Below, in pieces: positions 40,240 to 48,256 of a stretch of DNA of 64,000 nt (its first letter is position 1; each line of letters opens with the position of its first letter). The stretch lies in the NCBI GenBank assembly GCA_016703605.1, contig JADJBU010000002.1:62001-126000 (forward strand), given 5' to 3'. The position numbers and the translations under genes are program-made. The stretch comes from Candidatus Villigracilis adiacens. GTDB taxonomy: Bacteria > Chloroflexota > Anaerolineae > Anaerolineales > Villigracilaceae. The notes beneath the pieces are model-generated. The model was not told the DNA's origin, searched no databases, and was given only the letters and a program-made list of their open reading frames with translations.

Positions 40240-41547
40240 ATGGAAACGAATTTCGTCCTCGAACAACCTGCGTACAAAACATCCACATTCCAGTTTCTAT
40301 GGAAGGTCTTTCGCAATCCGCTTCAGGCGTTGAGCGACCTTGCCAATGAGCAGGGCGATATTGCGCGGGTCAAGCTGCGCAGGCGGGATCTGTTTTTGCT
40401 CAACCATCCCTCCTTCATTGAAGAAGTGTTGGTCAAACAGGCGGATAACTTCATCAAAGGTCCCAGTTTGCAAAGGGCGCGGGCCATTTTGGGCGGAGGT
40501 CTGCTGACGAGCGAAGGGGATGAACATCTCTCACAGCGCCGCGCCTTGCAGCCCGCCTTTCACCGTCACAAGATGGAAGAGTATCTCCCGTTGATGAACG
40601 AGAATACGCTGGCGCACATTGCGAACTGGAAGAACGGCGAACGCGTGGATATGTCTGAAGGCATGATGCGTCTGACGCTCAACATTGCGCTGTGGTCGTT
40701 CTTCGGCAGCGCGCCGGAAGGAGCCGTGGGAAAAGTGAGCGACGCGATGAAGACATTGGTGCGTCTCTTTCCGCTGGCGCAGATGCCTTTGCCGGAGTCT
40801 GCTCGCAGCCTTTTCCCAAGTTTCAAGGAAGCCAAAGCAAGCCTGAGCGGAGTCATCGAGGCGCTGCTCCAGAATCCGCAAAATGACCGGGCGTTGATCC
40901 ACATCCTCAAAGAGAGTCGCCAATTCACCGATGAGCAAGTCCGCGCGCACGCGCTCACGTTTTTGCTGGCGGGGCACGAAACGACCGCCCTCCTGCTCGC
41001 CTGGTGTTGGGACCTGCTCGCGCATCACCCCGGGGCGCAAACGAAATTACAAACCGAAGCCGATGCCATTTTGGGAGACTGCCTGCCCGCGCCCGAAGAC
41101 CTTGAAAAACTTGTCTACGCCCGCGCAGTGGTCAAAGAGACATTGCGAATGCGCCCGCCTGCCTGGGCGATGGGACGCGAAGCCGCGCAGGATTGCGAGA
41201 TCGGCGGACAGTTCATCCCGGCGGGTTCGACCGTGATTCTGAGTCAGTGGGTGACGCATCACGACTCGCGTTTTTATGACGAACCGCTTCTCTTCCGCCC
41301 CGAACGCTGGTTCGACTTCGAGATGCCTTTGACTCCCCGTTACAGTTACTTCCCATTCGGCGGCGGGAGCCGGGTCTGCATCGGCGAGCATTTCGCCATG
41401 ACGGAGGCGGCGGCGATCCTGGCTGTCGTTGCGCGGCGCTGGAACATCGCACCCGCTCAACGCGAACCTGCCCTCCCCAAACCCAGTGTCACGCTGCGCC
41501 CGGACAAAAATGTAAAGGTTGTGATTGCCCGCCGCGCTGTATCATAA
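40240..41547 (+). CDS. Cytochrome P450
   Basis: A 435-residue P450 mono-oxygenase. I-helix AGHETT, K-helix ETLR, PERF-type PERW, and the heme loop FGGGSRVCIG with Cys380 are present. The N terminus has no membrane anchor, so it is soluble, and it needs separate redox partners, none of which are nearby. The overall sequence (KAASxL, FxPERW) resembles fatty-acid or terpenoid hydroxylating bacterial P450s. AGGAGA lies 9 nt before ATG 40240; the eight codons before are not needed. The substrate is unknown. A lipoprotein follows after 23 bp. Confidence 0.94.
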   Translation: METNFVLEQPAYKTSTFQFLWKVFRNPLQALSDLANEQGDIARVKLRRRDLFLLNHPSFIEEVLVKQADNFIKGPSLQRARAILGGGLLTSEGDEHLSQRRALQPAFHRHKMEEYLPLMNENTLAHIANWKNGERVDMSEGMMRLTLNIALWSFFGSAPEGAVGKVSDAMKTLVRLFPLAQMPLPESARSLFPSFKEAKASLSGVIEALLQNPQNDRALIHILKESRQFTDEQVRAHALTFLLAGHETTALLLAWCWDLLAHHPGAQTKLQTEADAILGDCLPAPEDLEKLVYARAVVKETLRMRPPAWAMGREAAQDCEIGGQFIPAGSTVILSQWVTHHDSRFYDEPLLFRPERWFDFEMPLTPRYSYFPFGGGSRVCIGEHFAMTEAAAILAVVARRWNIAPAQREPALPKPSVTLRPDKNVKVVIARRAVS

Positions 41548-41570
41548 AAAGGAACAAATTGGAGAAACAA

Positions 41571-42719
41571 ATGAAAACCATGCTTAAAACCTTGATCCCT
41601 GTCCTCATCGCCGCTTCAATGCTTGCCGCCTGCACCATGGGCGCTGCCCCGACATCCGAGAGCGCATCGCAGGATGCCGTCAACACTGCCGTAGCTGGAA
41701 CACAGCAGGCGCAGGCACTGGCGCAAGCCACCGTCAACGCCAATACGTTGACCGCCATGCCCGCCACGCCAACCCCGGGACCGACGGTTGAGTACGTGAC
41801 GCTGACCGAAGAGGAACTCGCCGCGTTGATCGACCAGGCCGTTGCCGAGGCAATTGCGGCGACCGAGCAGACCACGACCAACGTCTATTACGTCACCGAA
41901 GACGACACGGTTACGACGGAGGAAGTGGCATACGTCTATGATTATTATTACTATGCCGATTACTACGTGGAATATGCCGAAGACCTGATCGATGAATATT
42001 ACGCGCTGTATTCCGATCTTGCCTACGAGATGATCGCGGAACTAAACGCCATCGAAGCGGAATTGAACCAGATGAACGACACGCTCAGTTCTATCGACCA
42101 GTCGCTCCAGCAGATTTCGTCCACGCTCGAACAGGGGCTTGCCCTCGCCGAGGATACGATCACCCAGCTTGAAACGGCTGCCCAGTCCGCGCAGACCAAC
42201 GCGCAGGAGTTGAAGGCAAACGCGCAGGATATGATGTCGGTTCTGCAAGCCGACCAGCAGGGACGCCTGGACCAGATCGGTCAGATTCAGCCGAGCAACA
42301 TCCCGACGGATAAATTATCCGCGTTGAAGGCTGGCTTTGAGTTTGTCGATTTTGCCAACGGCGCGCTTGCCGACAATAAACTCTCGCGCGACGAGTTGAA
42401 CAACCTGATGCAGCTTGGCAGGAATGCGCAGGCGGGCTTCCAGCAATTCGGCGGCGCGGACGTGATCGGACCGGATGTGACCCAGTTTGCGGGCAAGTTC
42501 GACGAGATCGGTCAGCAGTTTGCTCGCGGCGAGATCAATCACGGACGCGAAAACCTCGGCGGTTTTGAGGCGTCGCTTGGCAACCGTCCCGATTTCAGCG
42601 GCGGCCCTGGCGGTGGCGGACCGAACCTTCCCGGCGGCGGGCTTCCGGGCGGCGGGGGTGGGTTACCGGGCGGCGGTGGGCCGGGCGGCGGACCTGGGAG
42701 CGGTGGTCCCAATCCGTAA
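41571..42719 (+). CDS. Lipoprotein with Tyr cluster, coiled coil and Gly/Pro tail, unknown
   Basis: A 382-residue predicted lipoprotein (LAACTM lipobox, Cys about 21). Order: Gln/Ala-rich helix, acidic segment, a Tyr-rich stretch (VYDYYYYADYYVEYAEDLIDE, about 122-142), a long coiled coil (about 150-230), a globular part and a low-complexity Gly/Pro tail (about 340-382). It may form fibres or crosslinks at the surface. No family recognised. GGAG is 6 nt before ATG 41571; a TTG 12 nt earlier is less likely. It lies 23 bp after the P450 gene, so the two are probably one operon, and a strong terminator follows. Confidence 0.75.
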   Translation: MKTMLKTLIPVLIAASMLAACTMGAAPTSESASQDAVNTAVAGTQQAQALAQATVNANTLTAMPATPTPGPTVEYVTLTEEELAALIDQAVAEAIAATEQTTTNVYYVTEDDTVTTEEVAYVYDYYYYADYYVEYAEDLIDEYYALYSDLAYEMIAELNAIEAELNQMNDTLSSIDQSLQQISSTLEQGLALAEDTITQLETAAQSAQTNAQELKANAQDMMSVLQADQQGRLDQIGQIQPSNIPTDKLSALKAGFEFVDFANGALADNKLSRDELNNLMQLGRNAQAGFQQFGGADVIGPDVTQFAGKFDEIGQQFARGEINHGRENLGGFEASLGNRPDFSGGPGGGGPNLPGGGLPGGGGGLPGGGGPGGGPGSGGPNP

Positions 42720-42726
42720 TCATAAA

Positions 42727-42764
42727 AAGGACTGGCTCGGGTTTTCCCGAACCAGTCCTTTTTT
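42727..42764. terminator. Bidirectional rho-independent terminator
   Basis: AAGGACTGGCTCGGG, loop TTTT, CCCGAACCAGTCCTT then TTTT. It lies between the convergent Tyr-rich lipoprotein gene and the MFS gene and has T-runs on both sides. Confidence 0.92.
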
Positions 42765-42769
42765 GACGG

Positions 42770-44107
42770 TCAGTTCTTTATCACTTTTGGCGCAAATAAG
42801 AACAGCGCCAACAAAATTGCCCCGCCTACGAAAAATGGCACAGGTGGACCGAACCATTGGAACAACGCTCCATAGAAAAGGGGCGCAATTGCATTCGCTG
42901 CGCTGTATGCCGCAGAGGACAGTCCCAACATGCCGCCGACTTCGCTCTTATCTGATGCTTTGGTGATCAGGCTGTTCACGGCTGGCATAAGCGTCCCACC
43001 GCCCAATGCCGCCGGGACACTGGCGATCATCAGCCAGACGATGCCGAACCAGCCGCGCATGGATTCATCAGGCAGACTCACATTGATGCTTTGAATCGAA
43101 ACACGGAACTCGCCCTGCCCGGCGAGGCTTTCGAGCACGCGCGCTTTTTCATACCACGGCACAGGGATGGCGGGAGTCAGCGCCGTGCCGATCAAACCGA
43201 TTGCCAATGCGCCAATGCCCATCAACGCAAGCCAGCGGTCGCCTTTGACGCGTGACCAGCGTCCGATCAGCCCGCCTTGAATGACGATGATGAGGATGCC
43301 CGCCAGCATGAACAAGCCGGAGGTATCGCGCGCATCCATGCCGAGTTGGTTGAGGGTAAATAATGAAAAGAGTTGCTCGTAGCCGCCAAATGCCACTTGA
43401 TAGAAGAACATCACGATCACGAGGAACATGATGGTGGGGCGGTGCGTCATGGCTTCGCGTAAAGCGCCGAACGAGAACGGACGGCGTTTGCGCGAGGCTT
43501 CCGGGTCGGCGGCATCGGCGACGGTTTCTTTGAACCAGAAGGTGGTTAGCAAAATGGAGAGGAGGGAGAAGAGTGCGGCTGTCCATGCCACGGCTTGGTA
43601 GTTCTGCCCGGTGGAAGCGAGGACAATGAATGCGAGGATGGGTCCCAGCACAAAGCCAACGCCAAAAGCTGCGCCGACCAAACCAAGCCCTTGCGTGCGC
43701 GTTTTTTCATTGGTGCTGTCTGCAATCGCGGCTTGCGCGGTGGAGATGTTCGCGCCGGAGAGTCCGTCAATGATGCGCGAGATGAAAAGGATCAACATGC
43801 TGTTGGCAAAGCCGAGCATGATGAAACCGGTCAACGTGCCGATCTGACTGGCGATGAGAACCGGCTTGCGCCCGAAGCGGTCGGAAAGGCGACCTAGAAT
43901 CGGCGCGCCGAGGAACTGCATCAGCGGGTAGGCGGCCTGTAGAATGCCGACCAGGATCGGTTCCGCGCCGAAGCGGGCGGCGTATAAAGGTAAAAGCGGA
44001 ATGATGATGGAAAGTCCCATCAGGTCCACGAGCACGATGACAAGGATGGGCAGGATGCGTTTGAAGTCGAGCTTTTCTTCGGGTGGAGTGGGTGTTGTTT
44101 GGGTCAT
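42770..44107 (-). CDS. MFS drug-efflux transporter (TetA/multidrug-like)
   Basis: A 445-residue major facilitator with about 12 membrane helices. Motif A GRLSDRFGRKPVL in loop 2-3 and the helix-5 antiporter motif region VGFVLGPIL are clear, as in TetA-like drug/H+ antiporters. An unusual extended hydrophilic insertion (about 310-345, ...VPWYEKARVLESLAGQGEFRVS...) sits between helices in the C-terminal half. The drug range is unknown. It is a single gene in a spacer-bounded unit. Confidence 0.88.
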   Translation of the reverse strand: MTQTTPTPPEEKLDFKRILPILVIVLVDLMGLSIIIPLLPLYAARFGAEPILVGILQAAYPLMQFLGAPILGRLSDRFGRKPVLIASQIGTLTGFIMLGFANSMLILFISRIIDGLSGANISTAQAAIADSTNEKTRTQGLGLVGAAFGVGFVLGPILAFIVLASTGQNYQAVAWTAALFSLLSILLTTFWFKETVADAADPEASRKRRPFSFGALREAMTHRPTIMFLVIVMFFYQVAFGGYEQLFSLFTLNQLGMDARDTSGLFMLAGILIIVIQGGLIGRWSRVKGDRWLALMGIGALAIGLIGTALTPAIPVPWYEKARVLESLAGQGEFRVSIQSINVSLPDESMRGWFGIVWLMIASVPAALGGGTLMPAVNSLITKASDKSEVGGMLGLSSAAYSAANAIAPLFYGALFQWFGPPVPFFVGGAILLALFLFAPKVIKN

Positions 44108-44256
44108 GGTTGGCTGAGTGTATCACTGGTTCAGACGGCAGCCCCCTTCAACGAACATGGCGCAAGTCGAATTGAGATTCCGATCGACGGGCGGCGTTAT
44201 TTGACCTGAATCACCATCGAAATGGTCTTGCGCCAGAAACGGGGGTGTCGAAATCT
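44108..44256. other. Short spacer, no feature
   Basis: 149 bp between the MFS gene start and the ruvC stop with no ORF. I see only CGGCAGCC words and no clear promoter or palindrome. Confidence 0.4.
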
Positions 44257-44739
44257 TTAATCGTATCGGGCGGTATTCAGGTGGGTAATTGCGATTGCGA
44301 GGGCGTCGGCGGCGTCGTCGGGTTTGGGGATCTGGTCAAGTTGCAGCAGGGCGCGGACCATTTCCTGCACCTGCCGTTTGTCGGCGGAGCCGTAGCCTGC
44401 CACGGCTTGTTTGACTTCGTTGGGGGTGTATTCGTAGATTGAGACGCCCGCTTTTTCGAGAGCCAGCAGCGCCACGCCGCGGGCTTGTCCGACCGCGATG
44501 CCGGTGGTGATGTTTTTGGAGAAGAATAATTTTTCGACGGCGGCGGTTTCGGGTTTGTGTTTCTTGAGGAGTTTGGTCAGCGCGTCGAAGAGAGTCGCCA
44601 GCCGGGCCGAGGGCGAATCCTCTTTCGGCGTAAGAATCACGCCAAAGGAAACGGCGACCAGTTCCCCGTCGGGCATGAGGCGCACGAGGCCGTAGCCTGT
44701 GGTTGCGGTTCCGGGATCAATTCCGAGGGCGAGAGTCAT
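44257..44739 (-). CDS. ruvC: Holliday junction resolvase RuvC
   Basis: A 160-residue RuvC that cuts Holliday junctions. ALGIDPGTATTGYG (first catalytic Asp), AAVEKLFFSKN (Glu), GYGSADKRQVQEMV and DDAADALAIAITH (C-terminal Asp pair) are all present. TAAAAT lies 6 nt before the ATG with no Shine-Dalgarno, so the message is probably leaderless. ruvA and ruvB are not in the window; the YebC gene is 80 bp upstream on the same strand, a common arrangement. Confidence 0.96.
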   Translation of the reverse strand: MTLALGIDPGTATTGYGLVRLMPDGELVAVSFGVILTPKEDSPSARLATLFDALTKLLKKHKPETAAVEKLFFSKNITTGIAVGQARGVALLALEKAGVSIYEYTPNEVKQAVAGYGSADKRQVQEMVRALLQLDQIPKPDDAADALAIAITHLNTARYD

Positions 44740-44750
44740 AAATCCATTTT

Positions 44751-44814
44751 AAACCACGAAGGACACAAAGGACACAAAGAAAAAACCTTTGTGGTCTTCG
44801 TGCCCGTCGTGTTT
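44751..44814. repeat. Intergenic palindrome (ACCACGAAGGACACAAAGG)
   Basis: An imperfect inverted repeat of the same class as 14961-15033 and 52144-52213, between yebC and ruvC. Its left arm overlaps the putative -10 region of ruvC. Confidence 0.65.
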
Positions 44815-44821
44815 AATGATC

Positions 44822-45577
44822 TTATGCGTTTTCGAGGGCGGCGAGGGCTTCGTCGGACATCTTGACGTTGTGATAGACGTCCTGCACGTCGTCGAGGTCT
44901 TCGAGGTATTCGATGGCTTTCATGACGGAGAGGGTTTCTTCGACGCCCACTTCGATCTCCTGTTTGGCGATCAGGCGCAGGCCGGATTCCTGCGGCTGGA
45001 CTTTGGCTTTGTGCAGGGCGTCGGCGATGGTCTTGAAGGCTTCGACGGGTCCGAAGATTTCGATCTCGTCGCCGCCGTCCAGGACGTCGTCTGCGCCGGC
45101 TTCGACGCCGAGTTCGAAGGCTTTGTCGAAGGCGAGCATGGATGCGGGGAAGGAGAAGTAGGATTTGCGCTCGAACTGCCAGCCGACCGCGCCCGCCTCC
45201 GCCATGTTGCCGCCCGATTTGCTGAAGGCGTGGCGGACGTCGGAGATGGTGCGGTTGCGGTTGTCGGTGACGCAGGCGACCATGAAGGCGGAGCCGTGCG
45301 GGCCGTAGCCTTCGAGGGTGAGTTCTTCGAAGACGGTGCCTTCCTTGTCTTCGCCGGTGCCTTTTTTGATGGCGCGTTCGATGTTGTCCTTGGGCATGTT
45401 TTCGGCGCGGGCTTTTTCGACCGCGAGGCGCAGGCGGAAGTTGGTATCGGGGTCGCCGCCGCCTTCACGGGCGGAGATGACGATCTCGCGCGCCAGGCGG
45501 GTGAAGATCGCGCCGCGTTTGGCGTCTGCCGCGCCCTTTTTGCGTTTGATGGTGGACCACTTGGAATGACCGGACAT
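44822..45577 (-). CDS. yebC: YebC/PmpR/TACO1-family protein
   Basis: A full-length 251-residue YebC protein. MSGHSKWSTIKRKKGAADAKRG, FTRLAREIVISAREGGGDP and NMPKDNIERAIKKG are diagnostic. The family is described both as a DNA-binding regulator and as a ribosome-associated factor easing translation of difficult (proline-rich) stretches. GGAGAA is 6 nt before the ATG. Being immediately upstream of ruvC is the common bacterial order. Confidence 0.95.
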   Translation of the reverse strand: MSGHSKWSTIKRKKGAADAKRGAIFTRLAREIVISAREGGGDPDTNFRLRLAVEKARAENMPKDNIERAIKKGTGEDKEGTVFEELTLEGYGPHGSAFMVACVTDNRNRTISDVRHAFSKSGGNMAEAGAVGWQFERKSYFSFPASMLAFDKAFELGVEAGADDVLDGGDEIEIFGPVEAFKTIADALHKAKVQPQESGLRLIAKQEIEVGVEETLSVMKAIEYLEDLDDVQDVYHNVKMSDEALAALENA

Positions 45578-45715
45578 ACACGTTCTCCTTCAGTTAATAA
45601 CCGTTTCGGTTGGGTTTTTTGGGTTGAGCGGAAAAATTATACCAAAGCGCGCGCGACGATAAACCGCCGGGCTGCCCATAAAAAACCCGCTCTGGGTGAT
45701 TGGCGGGGAATGTCT

Positions 45716-46276
45716 CTACCAGAACAGGAAGCCGGTCAGCCCGGCGAACCAGTCTATGAGGTATTGGTAGAACTGCAAGCCGAGCAGGGCGATGATCACG
45801 CCGAGGATGGCTCCGGCGATGACATCTGAAAGGTAGTGAACGCCCATCGCCACGCGCGCCAAAGCCACCAGCGGCGCCCAAAGCCAGAGGAGGAGGGCAA
45901 GCCAGGGCGGGGCAAGAGCCGAGCCGAGGACGGCGATCAGGAATGAGCGGGCGGCATGTCCTGAGGGGAAGGAGTGCGGGTCGGTGTTGCGGTAGATGTC
46001 GCCCCAATCGCCTTCGGGGCGTTTGCGTTTGATGAGAAATTTGAACGCCAGCACCACGCCCGCCAGCCCGAGGATGCCGAAGAATTCGACCGTTTCCCAT
46101 TTTTTCCAGTATGAATCGCTGAAGAACCAGGCGAGGATGAGCGCCGCCCACCAGAACCATGAGTCGCCGGAGTGGGCGAAGAAGATGGCGAGGTTCCGTA
46201 AAAGACCCGGCTTTTCAGCCACGCGCAGTTGACTGGAAAGCCGGGCATCGAGTTCGAGGATGCGGCGAAGGTTCAT
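45716..46276 (-). CDS. PAP2-family membrane phosphatase
   Basis: A 186-residue integral membrane phosphatase with about five helices. The three catalytic motifs are KRKRPEG (K-x6-RP type), PSGHAARS and ARVAMGVHYLSD (R-x5-H-x3-D). It probably removes phosphate from a lipid such as undecaprenyl diphosphate or phosphatidic acid. Its ATG overlaps the upstream NTP-transferase stop as ATGA, so the two genes are co-translated, suggesting a shared lipid or sugar-lipid pathway. Confidence 0.88.
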   Translation of the reverse strand: MNLRRILELDARLSSQLRVAEKPGLLRNLAIFFAHSGDSWFWWAALILAWFFSDSYWKKWETVEFFGILGLAGVVLAFKFLIKRKRPEGDWGDIYRNTDPHSFPSGHAARSFLIAVLGSALAPPWLALLLWLWAPLVALARVAMGVHYLSDVIAGAILGVIIALLGLQFYQYLIDWFAGLTGFLFW

Positions 46277-47160
46277 TTGCGTTTTGCCTTTGGCTTGAGG
46301 GGGGTTTTCTTCGACCCGACCTTTTGCGCGGTTTTTTTGACCGGTTTGGGGGCGGGGGCTTCGGGCTTGGGGGATGTCTTTACCGCGCTTTTGACCTGAC
46401 GGGCGAGGTCTTCGCGCATCAATTCCAACTGATGGGGCTTGTCCACGTCCATGCAGGGTTCGGCTTTGTCCCAGACGATGGCGCGTCCTTTAATGCCGAT
46501 GCGCTGGGATGCCCGTTCGACCAGCCCTTGCAGGGTGAATTGACCGGTGGCGAGTTGGAAGAATGTATCGACGCCGATGACCGCCGCCTGGCGCAGGGGG
46601 CTTTTGCGGTTGCCGATCAACTGTTCCCAGGTGTCGAGATGTTCCGTCACCATGCGGACGTGGGTGACGTTGATATCGGAGCCGCAGACTTCCATGTCCT
46701 TGAGTTTGGTGAAGGTGCGGTTGGAATGGGGATACCGCGCCTCCATCACTTCGCGCGGGCAGACGCCGTAATACAGGTCGTCCTTGGTCTGCATACAGGT
46801 TTTGACGAGCCAGTCCACCATGTCGCCTTTGAGCGCGGGGATGTCGGAGGATACGATCAGGACGTATTCGCCCCCGGGGTTCAGTTCGAGCGATTTGCTG
46901 ACCCCGGCCGTGATGTTCGCCAGCATCCGCCCGTGGTTGGAGACGTAATGCAGGGGTTTCTTGCAGGTCAGCCCGCTCTTGGGGGAAAGCCCGATGACGA
47001 TGATCTGGTCCACTTTCTTCGCTTCGCCGAGCGCGTCGAGGATCCATTGCACCATGGGTTTGCCCGCCACGTCGATCAGGGCTTTGGAATCGCCGTTGGA
47101 ATAGGCGTAGAGTTTGTCGCCGGGTTGGGGGATGCCCCCCGCGGTTATGATGGCATTCAT
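46273..47160 (-). CDS. MobA-like nucleotidyltransferase
   Basis: A 295-residue GT-A fold nucleotidyltransferase. MNAIITAGGIPQPGDKLYAYS with SKALIDVAGKPMVQWILDAL is the NTP-binding loop, and VLIVSSDIPALKGDMVDWLV carries the metal-binding Asp. A basic, Pro/Lys-rich tail (about 260-295) ends the protein. AAGGAG lies 11 nt before ATG 47160; the open frame upstream is repeat sequence. Coupling to a PAP2 phosphatase suggests activation of a sugar or polyol headgroup for a lipid. The substrate is unknown. Confidence 0.82.
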   Translation of the reverse strand: MNAIITAGGIPQPGDKLYAYSNGDSKALIDVAGKPMVQWILDALGEAKKVDQIIVIGLSPKSGLTCKKPLHYVSNHGRMLANITAGVSKSLELNPGGEYVLIVSSDIPALKGDMVDWLVKTCMQTKDDLYYGVCPREVMEARYPHSNRTFTKLKDMEVCGSDINVTHVRMVTEHLDTWEQLIGNRKSPLRQAAVIGVDTFFQLATGQFTLQGLVERASQRIGIKGRAIVWDKAEPCMDVDKPHQLELMREDLARQVKSAVKTSPKPEAPAPKPVKKTAQKVGSKKTPLKPKAKRK

Positions 47161-47214
47161 GTAGTGATGCTCCTTAGCTCGAAAAACTGCGCTTGCTTTT
47201 GTGTTCTGTTGCAA

Positions 47215-47300
47215 ACCTCTTGCATAAGCAGCCACAGAGGCGCCGCTTTGGGCTTGAGTTTCATGAATACTCTGTGGCGAAAACGACTTTTGCAAGAGGT
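47215..47300. repeat. Intergenic repeat with ACCTCTTGCA ends
   Basis: An 86-bp stretch with 10-bp perfect inverted ends ACCTCTTGCA / TGCAAGAGGT and an inner CCACAGAG / CTCTGTGG pair. It could be a further miniature element; no target duplication is evident. Confidence 0.55.
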
Positions 47301-47305
47301 CAAGT

Positions 47306-48220
47306 TTACGATTTCGCTTCGAGGTCCTGTAACTGCGGTTGGAAGCCGAGCGTATCGATAATTTCAGTTAACTCGGGCCAGGTCAGGGGACGTCCCTTGC
47401 CAGACACGGCGACCAGCGCCGCTTCCATCATGTTTGTGCCGAAGGAACGTCCCTCGAGGACGGGGGTGGTGGTGAGAAGGTATTTTGCTCCCGCCTTGCG
47501 GAAGGCATCCACATCTTCGGGCGTGGTGGTGTTGGTGACGATGACTTTGCCGGAGAGATCGTCTGGCATGTAGCGTTTGATGTAGTGGCAATCCCCGGCG
47601 ATGACGGTTGCCCAGGCATAGTATTTTCCCCATTTGGGAGTGCGTTTTTCCTGCTTTTCGCCGGTGGGGTAGATCCACTCGAAGGGCAGGCGTCCCGCAA
47701 TCGGCATCAGCAGGGAGGCGGCGGTTTTTAAACCTTTGAGCGAACGGATGGCGATTGGAATATCCAGCCCGAACATCAGGTCGCCGTAAACTGTCTCATA
47801 GCCAAGTTCCGAGAAGGAGCGGGCAAGCCCCCAGCGATCGGCGCCGAGCGTAACGAGCACCTTGCGCCCGCGTGATTTGATGTAGTCGCCGATGGTCTGG
47901 TCTAGAAATACGGGCGCTCTATTTTCGAGGGTGTTCTTGAGTCCGCCGCCATCCACCAGCGGGGTTTTTTTGACATAGCGCACCATGGGGGTTACGGAAT
48001 GCAGGGCAAACCATTTTCCGTCGATGATCGCCCCCAGGTCTGCGCCGCCGACGCCGAAGGCGTCCACCTTGCCGTCGAGTTCCTTGTATTTGAGGGCGGC
48101 GGCTTCCATGTCGCCGTCGGTGCCGATGCGCTCGATGCGAACGGTTTCGCCCAGCAGGTTGACCTCGACAGCCTTGTTACGTTTGGATGATCCGATGCTG
48201 ATGCTGACTGCGTGTTTCAT
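47306..48220 (-). CDS. Conserved protein, quinate 5-dehydrogenase-like
   Basis: A 304-residue protein matching what I recall of a small conserved family often labelled quinate 5-dehydrogenase. Visible parts: ISIGSSKRNKAVEVNLLGE, DAFGVGGADLGAIIDGK, KVLVTLGADRWGLARSFSELGYE (a Rossmann-like strand-turn-helix), WATVIAGDCHYIKRYMP and VTNTTTPEDVDAFRKAGAKYLLTTTP. The label should be regarded as provisional; the catalytic residues are not obvious. GGAGG is 9 nt before ATG 48220. The NTP-transferase/PAP2 operon follows after the repeat. Confidence 0.65.
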   Translation of the reverse strand: MKHAVSISIGSSKRNKAVEVNLLGETVRIERIGTDGDMEAAALKYKELDGKVDAFGVGGADLGAIIDGKWFALHSVTPMVRYVKKTPLVDGGGLKNTLENRAPVFLDQTIGDYIKSRGRKVLVTLGADRWGLARSFSELGYETVYGDLMFGLDIPIAIRSLKGLKTAASLLMPIAGRLPFEWIYPTGEKQEKRTPKWGKYYAWATVIAGDCHYIKRYMPDDLSGKVIVTNTTTPEDVDAFRKAGAKYLLTTTPVLEGRSFGTNMMEAALVAVSGKGRPLTWPELTEIIDTLGFQPQLQDLEAKS

Positions 48221-48256
48221 AAGGGAAACCTCCACGGGTGAGATGAGGTCAGTTTA

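Noticed and set aside
44789..45829. A 346-codon open frame on the plus strand over yebC
   Set aside because: Antisense to yebC, rich in Phe/Asp/Gly, no family; shadow.
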